Shown in pieces: positions 45,006 to 57,300 of a stretch of 64,000 nucleotides of DNA. A model generated the notes under the pieces. It searched no databases. It saw only the letters and a list, made by a program, of their open reading frames with translations, and was not told the origin of the DNA. Positions within the stretch are counted from its first letter, which is position 1. Each line of letters begins with the position of its first letter. The stretch covers positions 62,001 to 126,000 of the forward strand of contig JAACJO010000004.1 of NCBI GenBank assembly GCA_013368445.1. Reading direction: 5' to 3'. The position numbers were made by a program, and so were the translations under genes. This DNA is from Leucocoprinus leucothites (taxonomy: Eukaryota > Basidiomycota > Agaricomycetes > Agaricales > Agaricaceae).

Positions 45006-47972
45006 TCAATGCATCCCAAGCGCACCAGTCGCAAACGGCTCGACACCGCCGCCCACCGCAGGTCCCATCCCCAAGCTCTCAATCCCTCCCTCCACCTCCC
45101 TCGTACTCCCATCATCATCACCATGCTGCCTCTTCTTACTCTGCGGCGGCCCCAACGTCGCCGACGCCAGCCTCTTAAAGCTCGGCCTCATCCTCCCCCC
45201 AGTATCTACATTCCTCTTCCGCCTCCTCGCATCATGAGCATCACCACCGTCAGCCCCATAATGCTGATAATCAGACTCATCGGTGCTATCTTGCCCAATC
45301 TCGATATCACCATCATGATCTGTCGATACCGAACTCGCGCGGGAGGATGATCGGCCTGTCGTGCTCGTACTCGAAGCACTGGGTGATCCGCGCCGATGAA
45401 CAATAAACGATGATGGGACGTTATTGTGATGGCGCGGACTTGCACCATGATGATACGACGAAGGATGGTGAGCGCCAGCGCCAAAAGCACCGGCCAAAGA
45501 CGACGATACTGATCCCTCTCCAGACGATCCACTCCTATTTGTCGAGGAGCTACTCGGCCGCGAGCCAGCACCAAGAAGGTCGAAATTGACGAGCGGGACA
45601 ACACCGATCCCCTTGCCAGAAACGACTGGATTACCACCAGGAGGTGGAAGAAGATGGTGGTATCCAGTGTTATCAACAGGAGACGCCGACGAATGCTGAT
45701 GCTGACGTCGCCCATTCTGATGATGCGCCGGTTGAAGAGTAGGAATAGTCCCCCTCCTCGTCTTGGGCACCAAATTCAAATTTGTCGGCGCCTTCCTCGC
45801 AAGCACGGCAGCTTCATAACTCCTCAAATCATCATTCAACGTCGTCCTCATCCCACTCTCTCCTCTCCCTCCCCCCTGCTGTTGCTGAGGATTCTGCGAG
45901 CCCTGATGCTGCAGCGAAACAGCGATCGTGGGCGTCCGCCCCGAACTCGGCATAGATGCCACGCGCGGTCTCCTGGGCGGAGACATTGGATTCTGCTGCG
46001 ACGCGGACGGACCGGATCCATCAGCAGGTCCAGGCCCGCTCAACGGCGTACGCATATACTGCTTCCAAAACTCTCTCAACTCCCGCAAATCACCATCCCT
46101 CGACGCTCCACTCACACTAGCACTTCTCGTTGGAGGACCCAACGACGATGTTGCTGCACCCGCCGTCGAGGAATTCTCCTTGAGTGGCATAGGTGTGGCA
46201 TCTGGGTCGTCGGACGTCAAACCCGTGAGAGGCATGTTCATATCACTCGCGCTGAGGCTCATTCCCTCTTGAGGAGGGAAGAACGACGGTGCAGAGTCAT
46301 CATTGGTAGCGAGCCCTGGGAATAGATTAGGATCGTCCAACGACAGTAAACCAAAAGCGGACGAGACAGCGGAATTGGGTCGTTGAGCTGTCGTCTCGTC
46401 GCCGGTGAACCCACTATGTTGTTGTTGGTGATTAATTGTAGAAGTCTGGCCACGGTGATCCGAAAGGTTCTCAAGAGTCTAAGAAAGACGACAGGAAACA
46501 AAATAGAAGAAAGGAGGTCGGTTAGCGACAAGTAGTGTAGAATAGAACAGTGGAGTGGGACTTACGTTATACGACAAGTGGGTTGTTGCGAGGCCGTCAA
46601 GGGGCAGATGGACGTTGGACGAGGCGGCAGAAGAAGGCACACTCGAGTGTTCACTTCCATCGCTGCCAGCAAAGTCGACGGATCCGCGGCGGAGGTAGCC
46701 ACCCTGTTGATGATAGCCCGGAACGTGTTGTAGCCCGTGAGGAATTCCGTGGCTGTTCACATAGGGCGATGCCTGCTGGTGAGAACGGTGCTGGTCCATA
46801 TCCTTATCTGTAGTCGCCCAGTGAAAAAGCGGCGAACCAAAAAAAAACAGAAAAAAATAATATCATGCTTAGCGCTACAGTTCTGTCTAGTAACGATAAT
46901 TAAGAGTGTTACCATGTACGGTACCCTGTGTGGGATGATTGGGCGCGTGATACGGATCCGGCGAGTCGTGGCCCCACGAAACCGCGCCCCAAGATGACGC
47001 AGCAGAACCAGGTCGCTGTTCAGACGACGAAGAATACAAATTCTGAGGCGAAAGCGACGAGCCCCCACCACCAGGCGGCATACCCGGCCCAATAGGCCCA
47101 CCACCTCCTCCCGTAGGTGCAAAATGCGCACTACTTGACGTATTCCGGAGCATCTCGGCCTGAGCTCTATACTTGGACGTGAAATCCGCTCCAGGGGCGG
47201 TAGTCGCAGGCTCTGGATAAAGAGGCGGAAACGCGAATCCAGAACTCGCATACAAAGACTCAGCCATACTCGGGCCGTTGGCTGACGAAGGAGCAGGCGC
47301 AAGGAAGAATTCGTCGGGAGCGCCATAGTTAGGGATGCGGGAGGATGACAGGGAAGCGGAACCGGGACCCGGAATGACATTCTGAGGCACAGTGGGGCGC
47401 GGATTATGGCCGGGACCAATGGGGGCGGTTTGGCGGTGGAACTTTACATAGGTGCACCGGCATTTGCGCTGGATGCACTTGGCTGGAAAGAATAATAAAA
47501 ATAATAATTAAGTAGCGGAAATTTGAGAACAGCGAGCTCGGACGGACCACAAGGATTGCTGCCATCGCAGGGTAGAGAAGATTGAACACACTGATCACAT
47601 GCTTGTTTCGAGGTAGTTGCGCGAGAGGCAGACGCAGAGCCCTTTCGTCGAGAGCCCTGGCTGGGCATCGGCTTTTCATTCGCATGGCACTTGTTGATAT
47701 GGCGAGAAAGGAGATCACTAGACACAACGTCAATCATCACTACAATGAAGATACTCCAACACGCACCTCCTTGCAAACTGGTCGCCGCAATACTGACACT
47801 TGTAGGGTCTATCGCCGGTGTCTGTGGTGCAAGGGGAGGAGGAGCGATGAGGATCGGCAAGTGGAGCAGGTAAGAGTCAAGTGGAATACTCACGAGAGCG
47901 CATATGTCGGGCGACATGTTGAGGACGAGTGAATGTGGCCTGGCAGACAGGACATTTGTGGTCTCCTCCCAT
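45006..47972 (-). CDS. Transcription factor with two C2H2 fingers plus a Zn2Cys6 cluster
   Basis: A nuclear DNA-binding protein. The first exon starts MGGDHKCPVCQATFTRPQHV and completes finger 1 with ARHMRSH. A linker TGDRPYKC begins finger 2 (CQYCGDQF, then SDLLSRHINKCH), split by an intron. After a basic linker comes a Zn2Cys6 cluster: ACDQCVQSSLPCDGSNPC, then after an intron AKCIQRKCRCTYVKFHRQ. The rest is long and low in complexity (Ser, Gly, Pro, His, Gln), with one ordered block, LRELREFWKQYMRTPLSGPG. The final exons run to SKKRQHGDDDGSTREVEGG and a stop at 45006. At least five introns interrupt it; the one at about 46800-46915 is the longest I can place. The start was chosen at the ATG just before the first finger. 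Target genes are unknown. It is a clear gene although the internal splice sites in the low-complexity part are approximate. Confidence 0.85.
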
Positions 47973-50373
47973 TGTAACAGAAAGGCGGTTTGGCGTTTCG
48001 CTGAGCTCAGTCAACCCTCCAGGTTATTTAAGATCAGATTAAATTCCTACTTAGTTACTCTCCCTAGACGTCATCTTCGCACGCCTCCTTGGCAACGCAC
48101 GTCCCCCGTTTTCCTTTCCCTAACGCCGCCCTCCCCAGTCCTGCCTCCCTCCCCTCCTTCTGCTCCTCCCTGTACCCACCACCCGGCCCATCGCCAACCT
48201 GAGACGCAACATCCACCTCGCTCGCCACCAGCGCAGAGACCATTCCACCCCCCTTCTATTCCTGAGACACACACACACACACGCCCCCCGAAGTGAAGGA
48301 TGACGTAGATTATTTGCGCGAGATCGTGGCGGAGATCAAACCACTGCAAAACCGGACCAAACAATACCCACAATCGGGTAAAATCCCAAGAAAAAACAAA
48401 ATCGTGACGTCAGCACATCGTAGCCAAAAGACCCCCCCTCGTCCTCCTCCCCCAAAAAAGGACATGTGCTAATGCAGCGCGAATGGAGGAGGTTAGAGGG
48501 ATTCTGAAAATGGAGTACGGACCTCGGCGCGGCAATCGGACAGAACACTTCCGCTAGTGACCTGTTAATAATTGAACATTCAGTAACAGTAACGATTTGA
48601 ATTAGGTTAAAAGGTAAAAATCAAATAGCCAGCGACTCGAAACAAATGGGGACGTCAAAGGATCGAGTAAAACGAGCGTGATAATCCCAAATGAGGTTTA
48701 GCGTCGTCGGGAAGGGAACCTATGAGGGTCAGTCGACTGAGCGAGTAAAGACCACCCAATGCACGAGATCAGAAGAACAATGGAAAACGAATCATTATCA
48801 TTGCCGACAAATCGGCATCCATGAGAAACCATTCGCTTCCGAGAACCCGATAACACCTAGCTCATAGCGCCTAGCACCTGCGCTATCGCCCTCCTACAGC
48901 GCACAAGCCCTCACAATGAGCGAGCATCCACACTGCGCACTCGACCGAGCGCATGCACAAAAGGGGCATACTTCCCCCACATCCAGCGCAAAGCGGAAAC
49001 AACGGCAATCCAAGATCGCCATAGCCCGATTGGCGATAAAAGTAGCGCAGAGCAGATCCGTCAGATCTCCCCACCCACATCATATACACACATCATCATC
49101 ATCATCGTGCATCATCGATGCAATCGCAAAACGGCTATTCATCCATCCCTTCCCTTCCCTTCCATCCCTTTCTCAGATCCCCACCCCATCCCTCCCTGCC
49201 AATCCAACAGGACAGGACACAGCAGTGACCATATGCATAGGGAAAAAAATTCGACACCTGCCTGCCTGCCTGCCACGCGTAAACACATCTTCCCAATATC
49301 CCTATCAATTGAAAAAACGTCCGTGACACAGACCAAATATAACAGCCCGCCGGTGGTCAACCAAAATAACTCTTCTGATTACCACGGACTCCCGCCCGAT
49401 AAGCCGGAGGTTAATAAAGAAACACCGGGAGGCCTATCAATGGTTTTGTATCTTTTTTGCACAGCCCAAATGCGCAGTAAGAGCTTCGCGAAGTCGAAAA
49501 TTGAGGGTGTGACCCCCCAGAATGAGTAGAACGGGTAAATAGACCACGCGAAAAACGAATCGAACGATAACCAGAACGAATGAGAATATCCAACTGCAAT
49601 CGTGGCACAATTCTCCTCCACAAAATCAGCCTATCCGCCCAACTCGGACAGGCGAGAAGATAATGAGCAAAGGCAAGTATGACCTGGCACAACCAAAAAA
49701 AATTCGACACGAAGGCAAGCGAAGAAGACACCCCAGAAAGCGCGTCCCAGGAATACCATCCAGCAAAGACCAAAAGACCATAATCGTGCCTTGTTATCCC
49801 GATGTCTTCGCCTTGGCCTTGGCTTCGCTCGCCTTCACATCCCCTCCCACCGACGACAGGCACATAGCTCACAACCATGCAGGCGCCCAGTTCCCCGGTG
49901 TCGGGTCAAGAACCCCAGCCCTCAAGAAAAGACACCGCGAACACGGAACAAACCACCATCCCAGGTTCACCCTACACGGGAAGCCTTGAACCTTGCACGT
50001 GTGACAATCGGGAAAGGGAAAAAAGATAACAAAAAATAGAAATAGAATGAAAGAAGCTGAATGGAAAAAGAATAGTAATATAAACTATCCTGTATGTGCG
50101 TGTGACGAGGACACATGAATAAGGGAAAATCAAGCAAGTCTCGTCAAACCTGAGCCGCAACGTAAACACCCCTTCCACGACTCTCACATCAGATTCTGTA
50201 AATAAAAAAAGAACCCTGACGCGATAGAACCATCTTTCATCGTGTACAACGCCAACCCCAAAACCCTCCAAAGAACAGGAAAACAAGGAAAAAAGAAGCA
50301 GAAGAGTCCCAAGCCGAGAAAAACGAACACGAAAATGTGATGCAGAGATGATCAACAGTAGCAGCGCTCTTCA
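47973..50373. other. Intergenic region, A/C-rich on plus strand
   Basis: 2.4 kb between the transcription factor start and the end of uricase. It is made of simple, skewed sequence with short CA, CATC, CCTT and CCTG repeats (48267-48282, 49090-49110, 49141-49170, 49258-49273). Plus-strand open frames here are by-products of the composition. No gene seen. Confidence 0.45.
48267..48282. repeat. (AC)8 microsatellite
   Basis: Eight AC units about 300 bases upstream of the transcription factor ATG, within or near its promoter. Confidence 0.75.
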
Positions 50374-53300
50374 TCATTGCGATAATGATCCCAAGAAAAT
50401 CCCGACGACCCAGCGACCTCTCGATGGAAAAACAAAAGAGCCCCAACAAAAAATCCGAAAAAAAGAGTATAAAAGAAACAAATGTCACGCACGGAGTCAA
50501 ATTATCCAACCCAATATACCTCATATCCACCGGCACATAATGCTTATTAGGAAGCACATACGAAACATCTTGCACACCCGCGTTTTCAGCGATGACCCGT
50601 TGTCCCATCTTGTACAATGTCGCCTAGTCAACAACAAAGTAAACACCACGTCAGTAAACCAGTAAATCCTAATCACCGCACACTCCCCAAATGCGAAACA
50701 GAAACAACCGAAAAGCTTAAAACGTGTGGAAATGAAAAACACCAAAGAAACATCAAAATGAAAAATCCGCAAATGATCGGGAAGCTCATAAACTGTTACG
50801 ACCTGTGTGTGTGATAGGACACCCGGAACCGAGACGCCCTCGCCCTGGGTGTCAAACATACGCCTAGCGTTATGTGAGATTCCTTATCCACATACACTAA
50901 ACCTTGACGTGGGCCATCACATCATCGCACATCATAACAATCCATCAAATGTCATCACATCCCATCCACCACCAAACAACCCCCAAAAAAGCAAGCAGGA
51001 AATGCCACTTCCAGCAAACCACGCATACCAAAAGAAGGTAATAGAGGATGCCAAGCGCACTAGAAGAAACAGAGGGAAAGGGTCTGATGATCCAAGCAAC
51101 AGAGACCAAGATGCAGCCACCACCCATAGTCGAATCAAGAAACGAGGGTATGAAAATTAATGGAGCGAGTCGAATGAAGATAGACACGTCAAAACGAAAT
51201 TGAGATAAAATGATAAATGAGGGAGCCGTATATCCCTAAGCGAGGGAGGGATACCGGAGGAGGTCGATCCCCGACGTTTGACACTTGTCAAACTTAGCTC
51301 CAAGCGAATGGGATGGCAGATATTAGGAAAAAGGCGAGAGCGCTCTTCCATCCCATTAGGATCAAAGATTGGTTTTTGAAAGGGGAAAAAAGGAGGCAAA
51401 GTGAGGGAACTAAAGTGCCGCAGGCAACATGGCAGCCGCATGCCGATGCCACCGTAACCATTGTGTGGTGTCGAGGGCAACGTTCGCACTTGCTCGCAAG
51501 CAAGTCGTAGCTGTGCCTATAGCACAACGGGTAACCCCTCTCCCAGCAGAGCAAATTTGCGCGCCAATAAGCACGCGTATCCGCGGAGAATAACCCCCCT
51601 GAGAGTCCTGAGAGCCATTACGGCGTCTTCGCCCCAAAGCCAAAATAACCACATATTGAGAACAGAACGTGACCCATCACTTCCGTTCCCAGTCACTCCC
51701 ATGTTCTGGCGGAACGATCGAAGCACAGCAGAAACAGAAAGCAGAACAAAAAACGGAGACAAAGGCGTATCCCCAAATAGGCCAACCCCTACATCCCGCC
51801 TTCCCACAACAACAGCATAAAGACGAATTCCATCCCGTAACAGTATAGCTCAGCGCCTATCGCCAACCGTTATCTCTTGGACAGGCGGACCTGAGTGTAA
51901 TGCAAGGAACGAGGAACCCCCCTCCCACCTCACATTGTCCCATCCCATTAAGCAACAAGTAACCAGAATGAAGGATTTGAGTCCCCCGTTTCCTCGTGTC
52001 CGTCGATTTTTAACAGCACCGTCAAACGACGAAGCTAGTAACGACGACAGCAGGCAATCATACTGTTCATATAAGCCGAAACACAAGGGCTTTAGAACGA
52101 GGGGACGACAAAGACCATTAAGCAGCCTTCATATCCGTCCAAACTCCATCCTTATCCGATCCTCGAGCCCCTAATCATCTCTCCATCCAGGGACGAAGGG
52201 AGCCACGTTCGAGGAACACAAACCACCAATATGATGAAATGAAGAGCAATGAAAAGGGAGAGTTGAAACGCAAAGTGGATATTGAGATAACTTCTCAATG
52301 TCTCAACGCCCATTTTGAGATGAATGAATAAGACATTCCAAAGAAACTCCGCGGCGTTCGACAGCTCGAATACAACGCGCAGTCAGTTTGAGAGCCCACT
52401 ACCGTTCCGAAATCCCCGATAGGGATGCATGTAGGTCTGTGTTAGGAATAGCCTGAGCAGAACGAAGGGCAATCCCCGAACGCCACAATCGAGACGACGT
52501 CGCCACATGTCCAACAACTAAACAAGTCGCTGCCACAGCACGGATACAATAGTCCTTCCTGCTCGTACGCAGAAATCAAACACCCCAGAATAACGAGCAC
52601 CAACAATAACCACCACAACCACCACCAACAACAGGAACAACGAAGCAACCCACAACCACCACTCCAAACTCCAATTGCCAAGAAAACTCAAAACGAACAA
52701 ATTGAAGAAAGGTTTCGAAAAAAGCGGAAGAAAAATGGGACGGAAGGAATGACCCAAGGGAGCGGTTTCGAATTACTCACCTGAACACTAGCACTTTCGT
52801 CCACAGCAAACACCTCCAAAGTTGCCTTCCTAGCCTTTACCGGAACGCTTTCATCCCAGACACTTCCACTATATCCCTCCGCACCGGACTGGATTGGGAC
52901 TTCGAACTCGAGCTTCTTGTCGTCCCTAGGCGCAGCAACGGCAAAAGGTTTGAACGTATACGTAAGGTCGATGGAGGTAGAGAAGATCCTGTCGTCAACG
53001 GGGACCAGAGTGGTGAATTCATCTTTGACGAAGCCTTCGAAAGTAGAACCGGTAGACTTGAGGACTAGGATATCAACGAGGTGAGTGATCCTGGCAGGGG
53101 AAACGATAACAAGAGGGAAACTGAAGACAAAGAGAGGGAAGAACACAGCATACCTAAGAGACCCGATATACCAGCAGTGACCGATGCAATCAACTTGTCT
53201 TTTCCAGCAGTAGCATCGACCTACAAGCAAGATAATCAAGGTAATCAGTCACAAGGGTCCAATTAAGCCCACAACCCTACGGCAATACACTCCGCACAAA

Positions 53301-54311
53301 ACGCAAGATGAACAGCCTCCGGGCCACGCATCAATAGCAATGCAAAAACCAAGATGGCCCTCGCAAAAAAAGCTCGAAAAAAAGAAAAACGATCGGAGTA
53401 AAATCGGAGGTAACACGCACGACGACGGACACGATCCTCTTCTCCTCGCCGTCCCTCCAGAAAGCATGACTGTGCTCCTCTACCTCTTTCTGCTCTCCCG
53501 GAACTTCAATCCTTGCCCAGCGTAACTGCTCGATGTTAGCATGCGCCTTCGTAATATGATCGTATTTTGAGACGAAGAACGTTCCAAGGTGCAAAGCAAA
53601 TCTCTCAGCGGAGAGAATGTGAGGAGAGACCTTGGCCAGGTCTGGAGTTCATTTAGAGATGTCGCATTGCGTTAATTTAGCGTGTGGATGATGAGGTAGA
53701 TGGAAGACGGTGAGATATGTGAAGAAATGGGGTGGCAATAGAGACTTACAATAAGTTATGTTCTTGACTACGCCGAGCAATAAAAATGGCAGATTTTGAA
53801 CGACCAGATGGTTGAGAAGAGGAGATGGCCATGGGTTAAAGGTGAGAGCAGGAGAGAGAGAAGGGGAACGGACTGGAATCTGTGGCAACGACGACAGAGT
53901 TGTCGGCTTGGGTGTAACTGTAATCAACCAGGCACCATCAGTCCACCTGCACAGGAAGCGCTGGCCGCAACCCATCGACTCGGTCTGGACCCAGGCCCCT
54001 GTGATCTCATCCCAGGCTTTGACGTGCCCATGCGACATCATTCCGACCTACACCCTTGCCTTGCAGAGCAGAGTATTAGATAGGGGTGTTGGGGATGCGG
54101 ACAACGAGCGGGCCTTGGGAGGGGGAGGGGAGACTATCCAATAAAATGCAGCTGCTCACCTAGTTTCAATCTCGCCCTCAAGCAGAACGGTCACGTTGTA
54201 TTCAACGATATGGTGCCATTTGCCCTCACGGACAATACGGAACACCCTGACTGCCGTCTTGCCATACTTGGCGTAGGACAAGGACGAAAGCTCGGCGCTA
54301 GAAGTGGACAT
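50374..54311 (-). CDS. Uricase (urate oxidase)
   Basis: Oxidises urate to 5-hydroxyisourate in purine breakdown, normally in peroxisomes. Exon 1 (54311-54160) reads LSYAKYGKTAVRVFRI then VEYNVTVLLEGEIET. Further exons give SYTQADNSVVVATDS, then IKNITYYLAKVSPHILSAERF, FFVSKYDHITKAHANIEQLR, HSHAFWRDGEEKRIVSV, VLKSTGSTFEGFVKDEFTTL, DDRIFSTSIDLTYTF and ATLEVFAVDESASVQ. These match uricase in order, including the T in QADNS and the LKSTGS-x-F block. After SASVQ there is a GT donor at about 52775, and the next block (ATLYKMGQRVIAEN, then VSYVLPNKHYVPVDMRYIG) appears only at 50620-50510, so one intron would be about 2.15 kb. The last exon is not certain: after DNLTP I do not find the usual EVF-x-P...PSG ending. 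A weak candidate ends SLSQ at 50374. Gene identity is sure; the 3' end is not. Confidence 0.85.
50660..52775 (-). other. Very long intron of uricase, contents unrecognised
   Basis: About 2.1 kb between two uricase exons, compared with 45-150 bases for the other introns of this gene. The sequence is A/C-rich on the plus strand and holds no recognised coding exon, tRNA or transposon motif. It could be an insertion into the gene or a misplaced contig join. Confidence 0.45.
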
Positions 54312-57300
54312 ACCTAAGCAAAACGTAGTGAGTCGAGGCCCGATAAATAAAAGCTAATAGTATTGGGAAGGAGGAGACGGGGGGAGGGAGAAAGAAAGAC
54401 GAGTAAACCCCACAGGAGTCAATTTTAAGCCCCAGGGTTCTCCCAGAAACAGGAGCCAACACGCCTGGGCCGGCCCCAACATCACTTAGTACCCACTGCC
54501 CACACCATTTGGCTTGCCAACAGTGGCACGGCGTCCACCGCCGTGATGGAGTTCCCAGTCCCACCCACGCACTAGACTGGTTCCTTCTCCCACACGAACC
54601 ACCATAAAGTCAGAAACCCCAGACAAATATTATCAGTGTCAGGCACTTACTCGTCCTTGCGATGATCCGTCAAAGCACCGAGCTTTTGAGAATGATAATA
54701 AAAAAGCAAAGAGCAGAGTCGAAAGCGAAAAATTGTGGCTCACCAGGGTAGCAACAATGAAAGCAAGAGGAGTGGAGTGCGTTGTATTGTAGACTTGGAG
54801 TCGGTGGGGTATGTTGTATGTACTACTTGCCGCTTATGATCTTCGCCGCTCCAACGAGGAAACTAACTCGGGATCGGACCTTGGCCAAAGATAAGATAAG
54901 ATAAGAATTTCTATGAACTCCCTCCGCTCCATGAAAGGCAGCGCACTTCGTTATTTTGAGTATATAACCCCTGTCCCTTACCTTGCTCTCATCTCTTGAC
55001 CTCATTTCGAGATTTAACCATACCCTCGCACGATATTATTGCTATAGCGCATCGTGATCCTTCAAGCCAACACCTAGGCCTCCCCGTCGGAGACCCGCAA
55101 GGAACCCCTGCCGATTGTAAGGAGCATATGGTTAAGTTTATGATCACCGCGGACAATCTTGGGAGGCGTGATTCAAGTAGGGTGACAGAATTATCCACTA
55201 TTGGACTCGGTGATGGGCTTGATAATGGTATACGATAACATCCACTCGTCGTGATGGCCGCCGCTACGGATCAACTCACGAGCCACGACCACAACCGTTG
55301 CAAACAACCCCCGACTTCCCTACCCGCAGAAGTCTTGAGAACCCATGTGTACACTGGTTCCTTGTAGAAACCAAAACCTTTCCATTTCTCAAGATCGTCA
55401 CTTTTGTCAAAGAACCTCAAGACGTTCGTCCTTAGCTTCACGAGGTGATCCCCGTCTAATATTGGGCACAACCGAAGAATGATCCTCGGAGTGCTACCAA
55501 GGCCGCACATGTCCTCCTGATGTTCAAACGTTCAATATTCAATCCCAACAGAAGATATTCTCCCGATCTATCAGTTGTGACTGCACACCAAACTCGATTG
55601 GCACACCGCCTGCCAGGCTAACTGTGCCATGTCCTCCCTCGACTTCAAGGTCGTGTTCGAGGGTTCACGAGTACTACACTGAGTGGTACACCAATAAGGC
55701 ATACAAGTACAATTGATGGTAGAGCTAATTGATGATGTCGCGTCGAGCGCCCAGTGACTGTACAGACCCTTTCAGGGACTAGTGTGCGCTCTGGGAACCT
55801 ACCACGTTTCTCGTCTTTAGCAGGACCGTAGGCTTCAAAACGGCCTTACGTGCATCCTTCCACTATCCCATTCGTAGTCCTTCTGGAATTATCAATTTCG
55901 ATACAAATTGCCTATGGTTCATGTCACATCACGCGAAACCCCCCACCGGGTTTTCAAACAACCCCGCATCCCTACCACGAACCCAGCGATACGGCGGATG
56001 CATCCAAACTCAATCTAAATCTCGCAAACCGACAAAGCACGATACTCATCATCTATACAACAAGAAGATCACTTCAATCTACACATTAACCCATCTTGAC
56101 GCAAGCATAAATGTCATAAAGCACCAAATTGTTCAATTTCAGAAACTTCGACGTCACCGATCTCGTCAATATAACCGAACTGCCTATAACTATCAAAGCA
56201 GGGACGAACACACGATCAACTGCTTCAAAAGCATCATCCGCACTGCCTCACTTTGCAAAATGCCATGCAGAGATCAAAGTAACTGGGGGTCAACCTTGTG
56301 TTAAGAGTCATCACAATCATCTGGTCGCGGGAACTCTGATACCAGATTCATCGAGCTTTTGCAAACACCCTCAGATGCCTAAAATCAGATGGAAGAGTGG
56401 AGCTCCTGTTCCTCGAGACCCTCGACGTCATCTTCTTGAGAACGCATCAATCTATAAATGAGGGAATCGATGACGTCGTTTGATGCATTCCGAAAGAGAA
56501 AACAGACACCCACAGAAACCAGTCTACACTACTGCCTATACAGCTGTTGAGTGTACTAATACAAAGTGCTTCTGGCACGCTTTTTGCCTTCTTTTGCAGC
56601 CTACCTTCGTCAATGATGCCTCGTGTTCATGAATCATACTTAAATGATCAACACATAGTAGTGATATGCCCATGTCACTGTTCATCTCGCTGAGTTTTAA
56701 ATTATGAGCAATTACCCCCGCGAAGGACAATGGATATTTTCAGGATTAAACGAAACGGGCATGCATGCTCCCTTTGTCCCCGATAACGGAGAAAGTAGGG
56801 GTGATGCATGGGGATCTGACGGATTGGATTTTGAGTGACAAGATGATATGACGATCGGGGTATTCTGACTATTAGTCTGTCATTAATGTCCTATCAATTC
56901 GCTTAAAGTTGAGCAAAGATATACATGATTTTACAATGCCTCTCCCACGTTCCGCCACCGGCGGTAGACAGTATCGGAAAATGACATTGGTCTTTTTCGA
57001 ATGATAAAGCACGCAAAGGGTCCTCCCGAACTTAATTTTCCCCACAAGTTGTGCTCCTGATGGGGGTCTCGTCGGCGGTCCTGATCTCACCGTCAAATGT
57101 CAGAATGACAAAAGCCAAACACGAAGGTTCTAGAAAAGCTGCGTAATATCAGTAACCAGCCCAGATGGTTCAAGGTTATTCCTCCGCTGGTGCTTCAATA
57201 TACTAACTCGAAGTAACAAGCGTAATAATAGTGGGAGACCAAGTTGTATAGTCTTGCAGCTTTCGCCTGTTCTACCCCCCAGGCCTTACCTCCATTTCTG

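Noticed and set aside
45654..46325. Plus-strand open frame of 223 codons, Arg/Pro-rich
   Set aside because: Shadow of the low-complexity tail of the zinc-finger transcription factor.
51490..51560. tRNA-like sequence inside the long uricase intron
   Set aside because: No B-box (GGTTCGA) or cloverleaf could be made.
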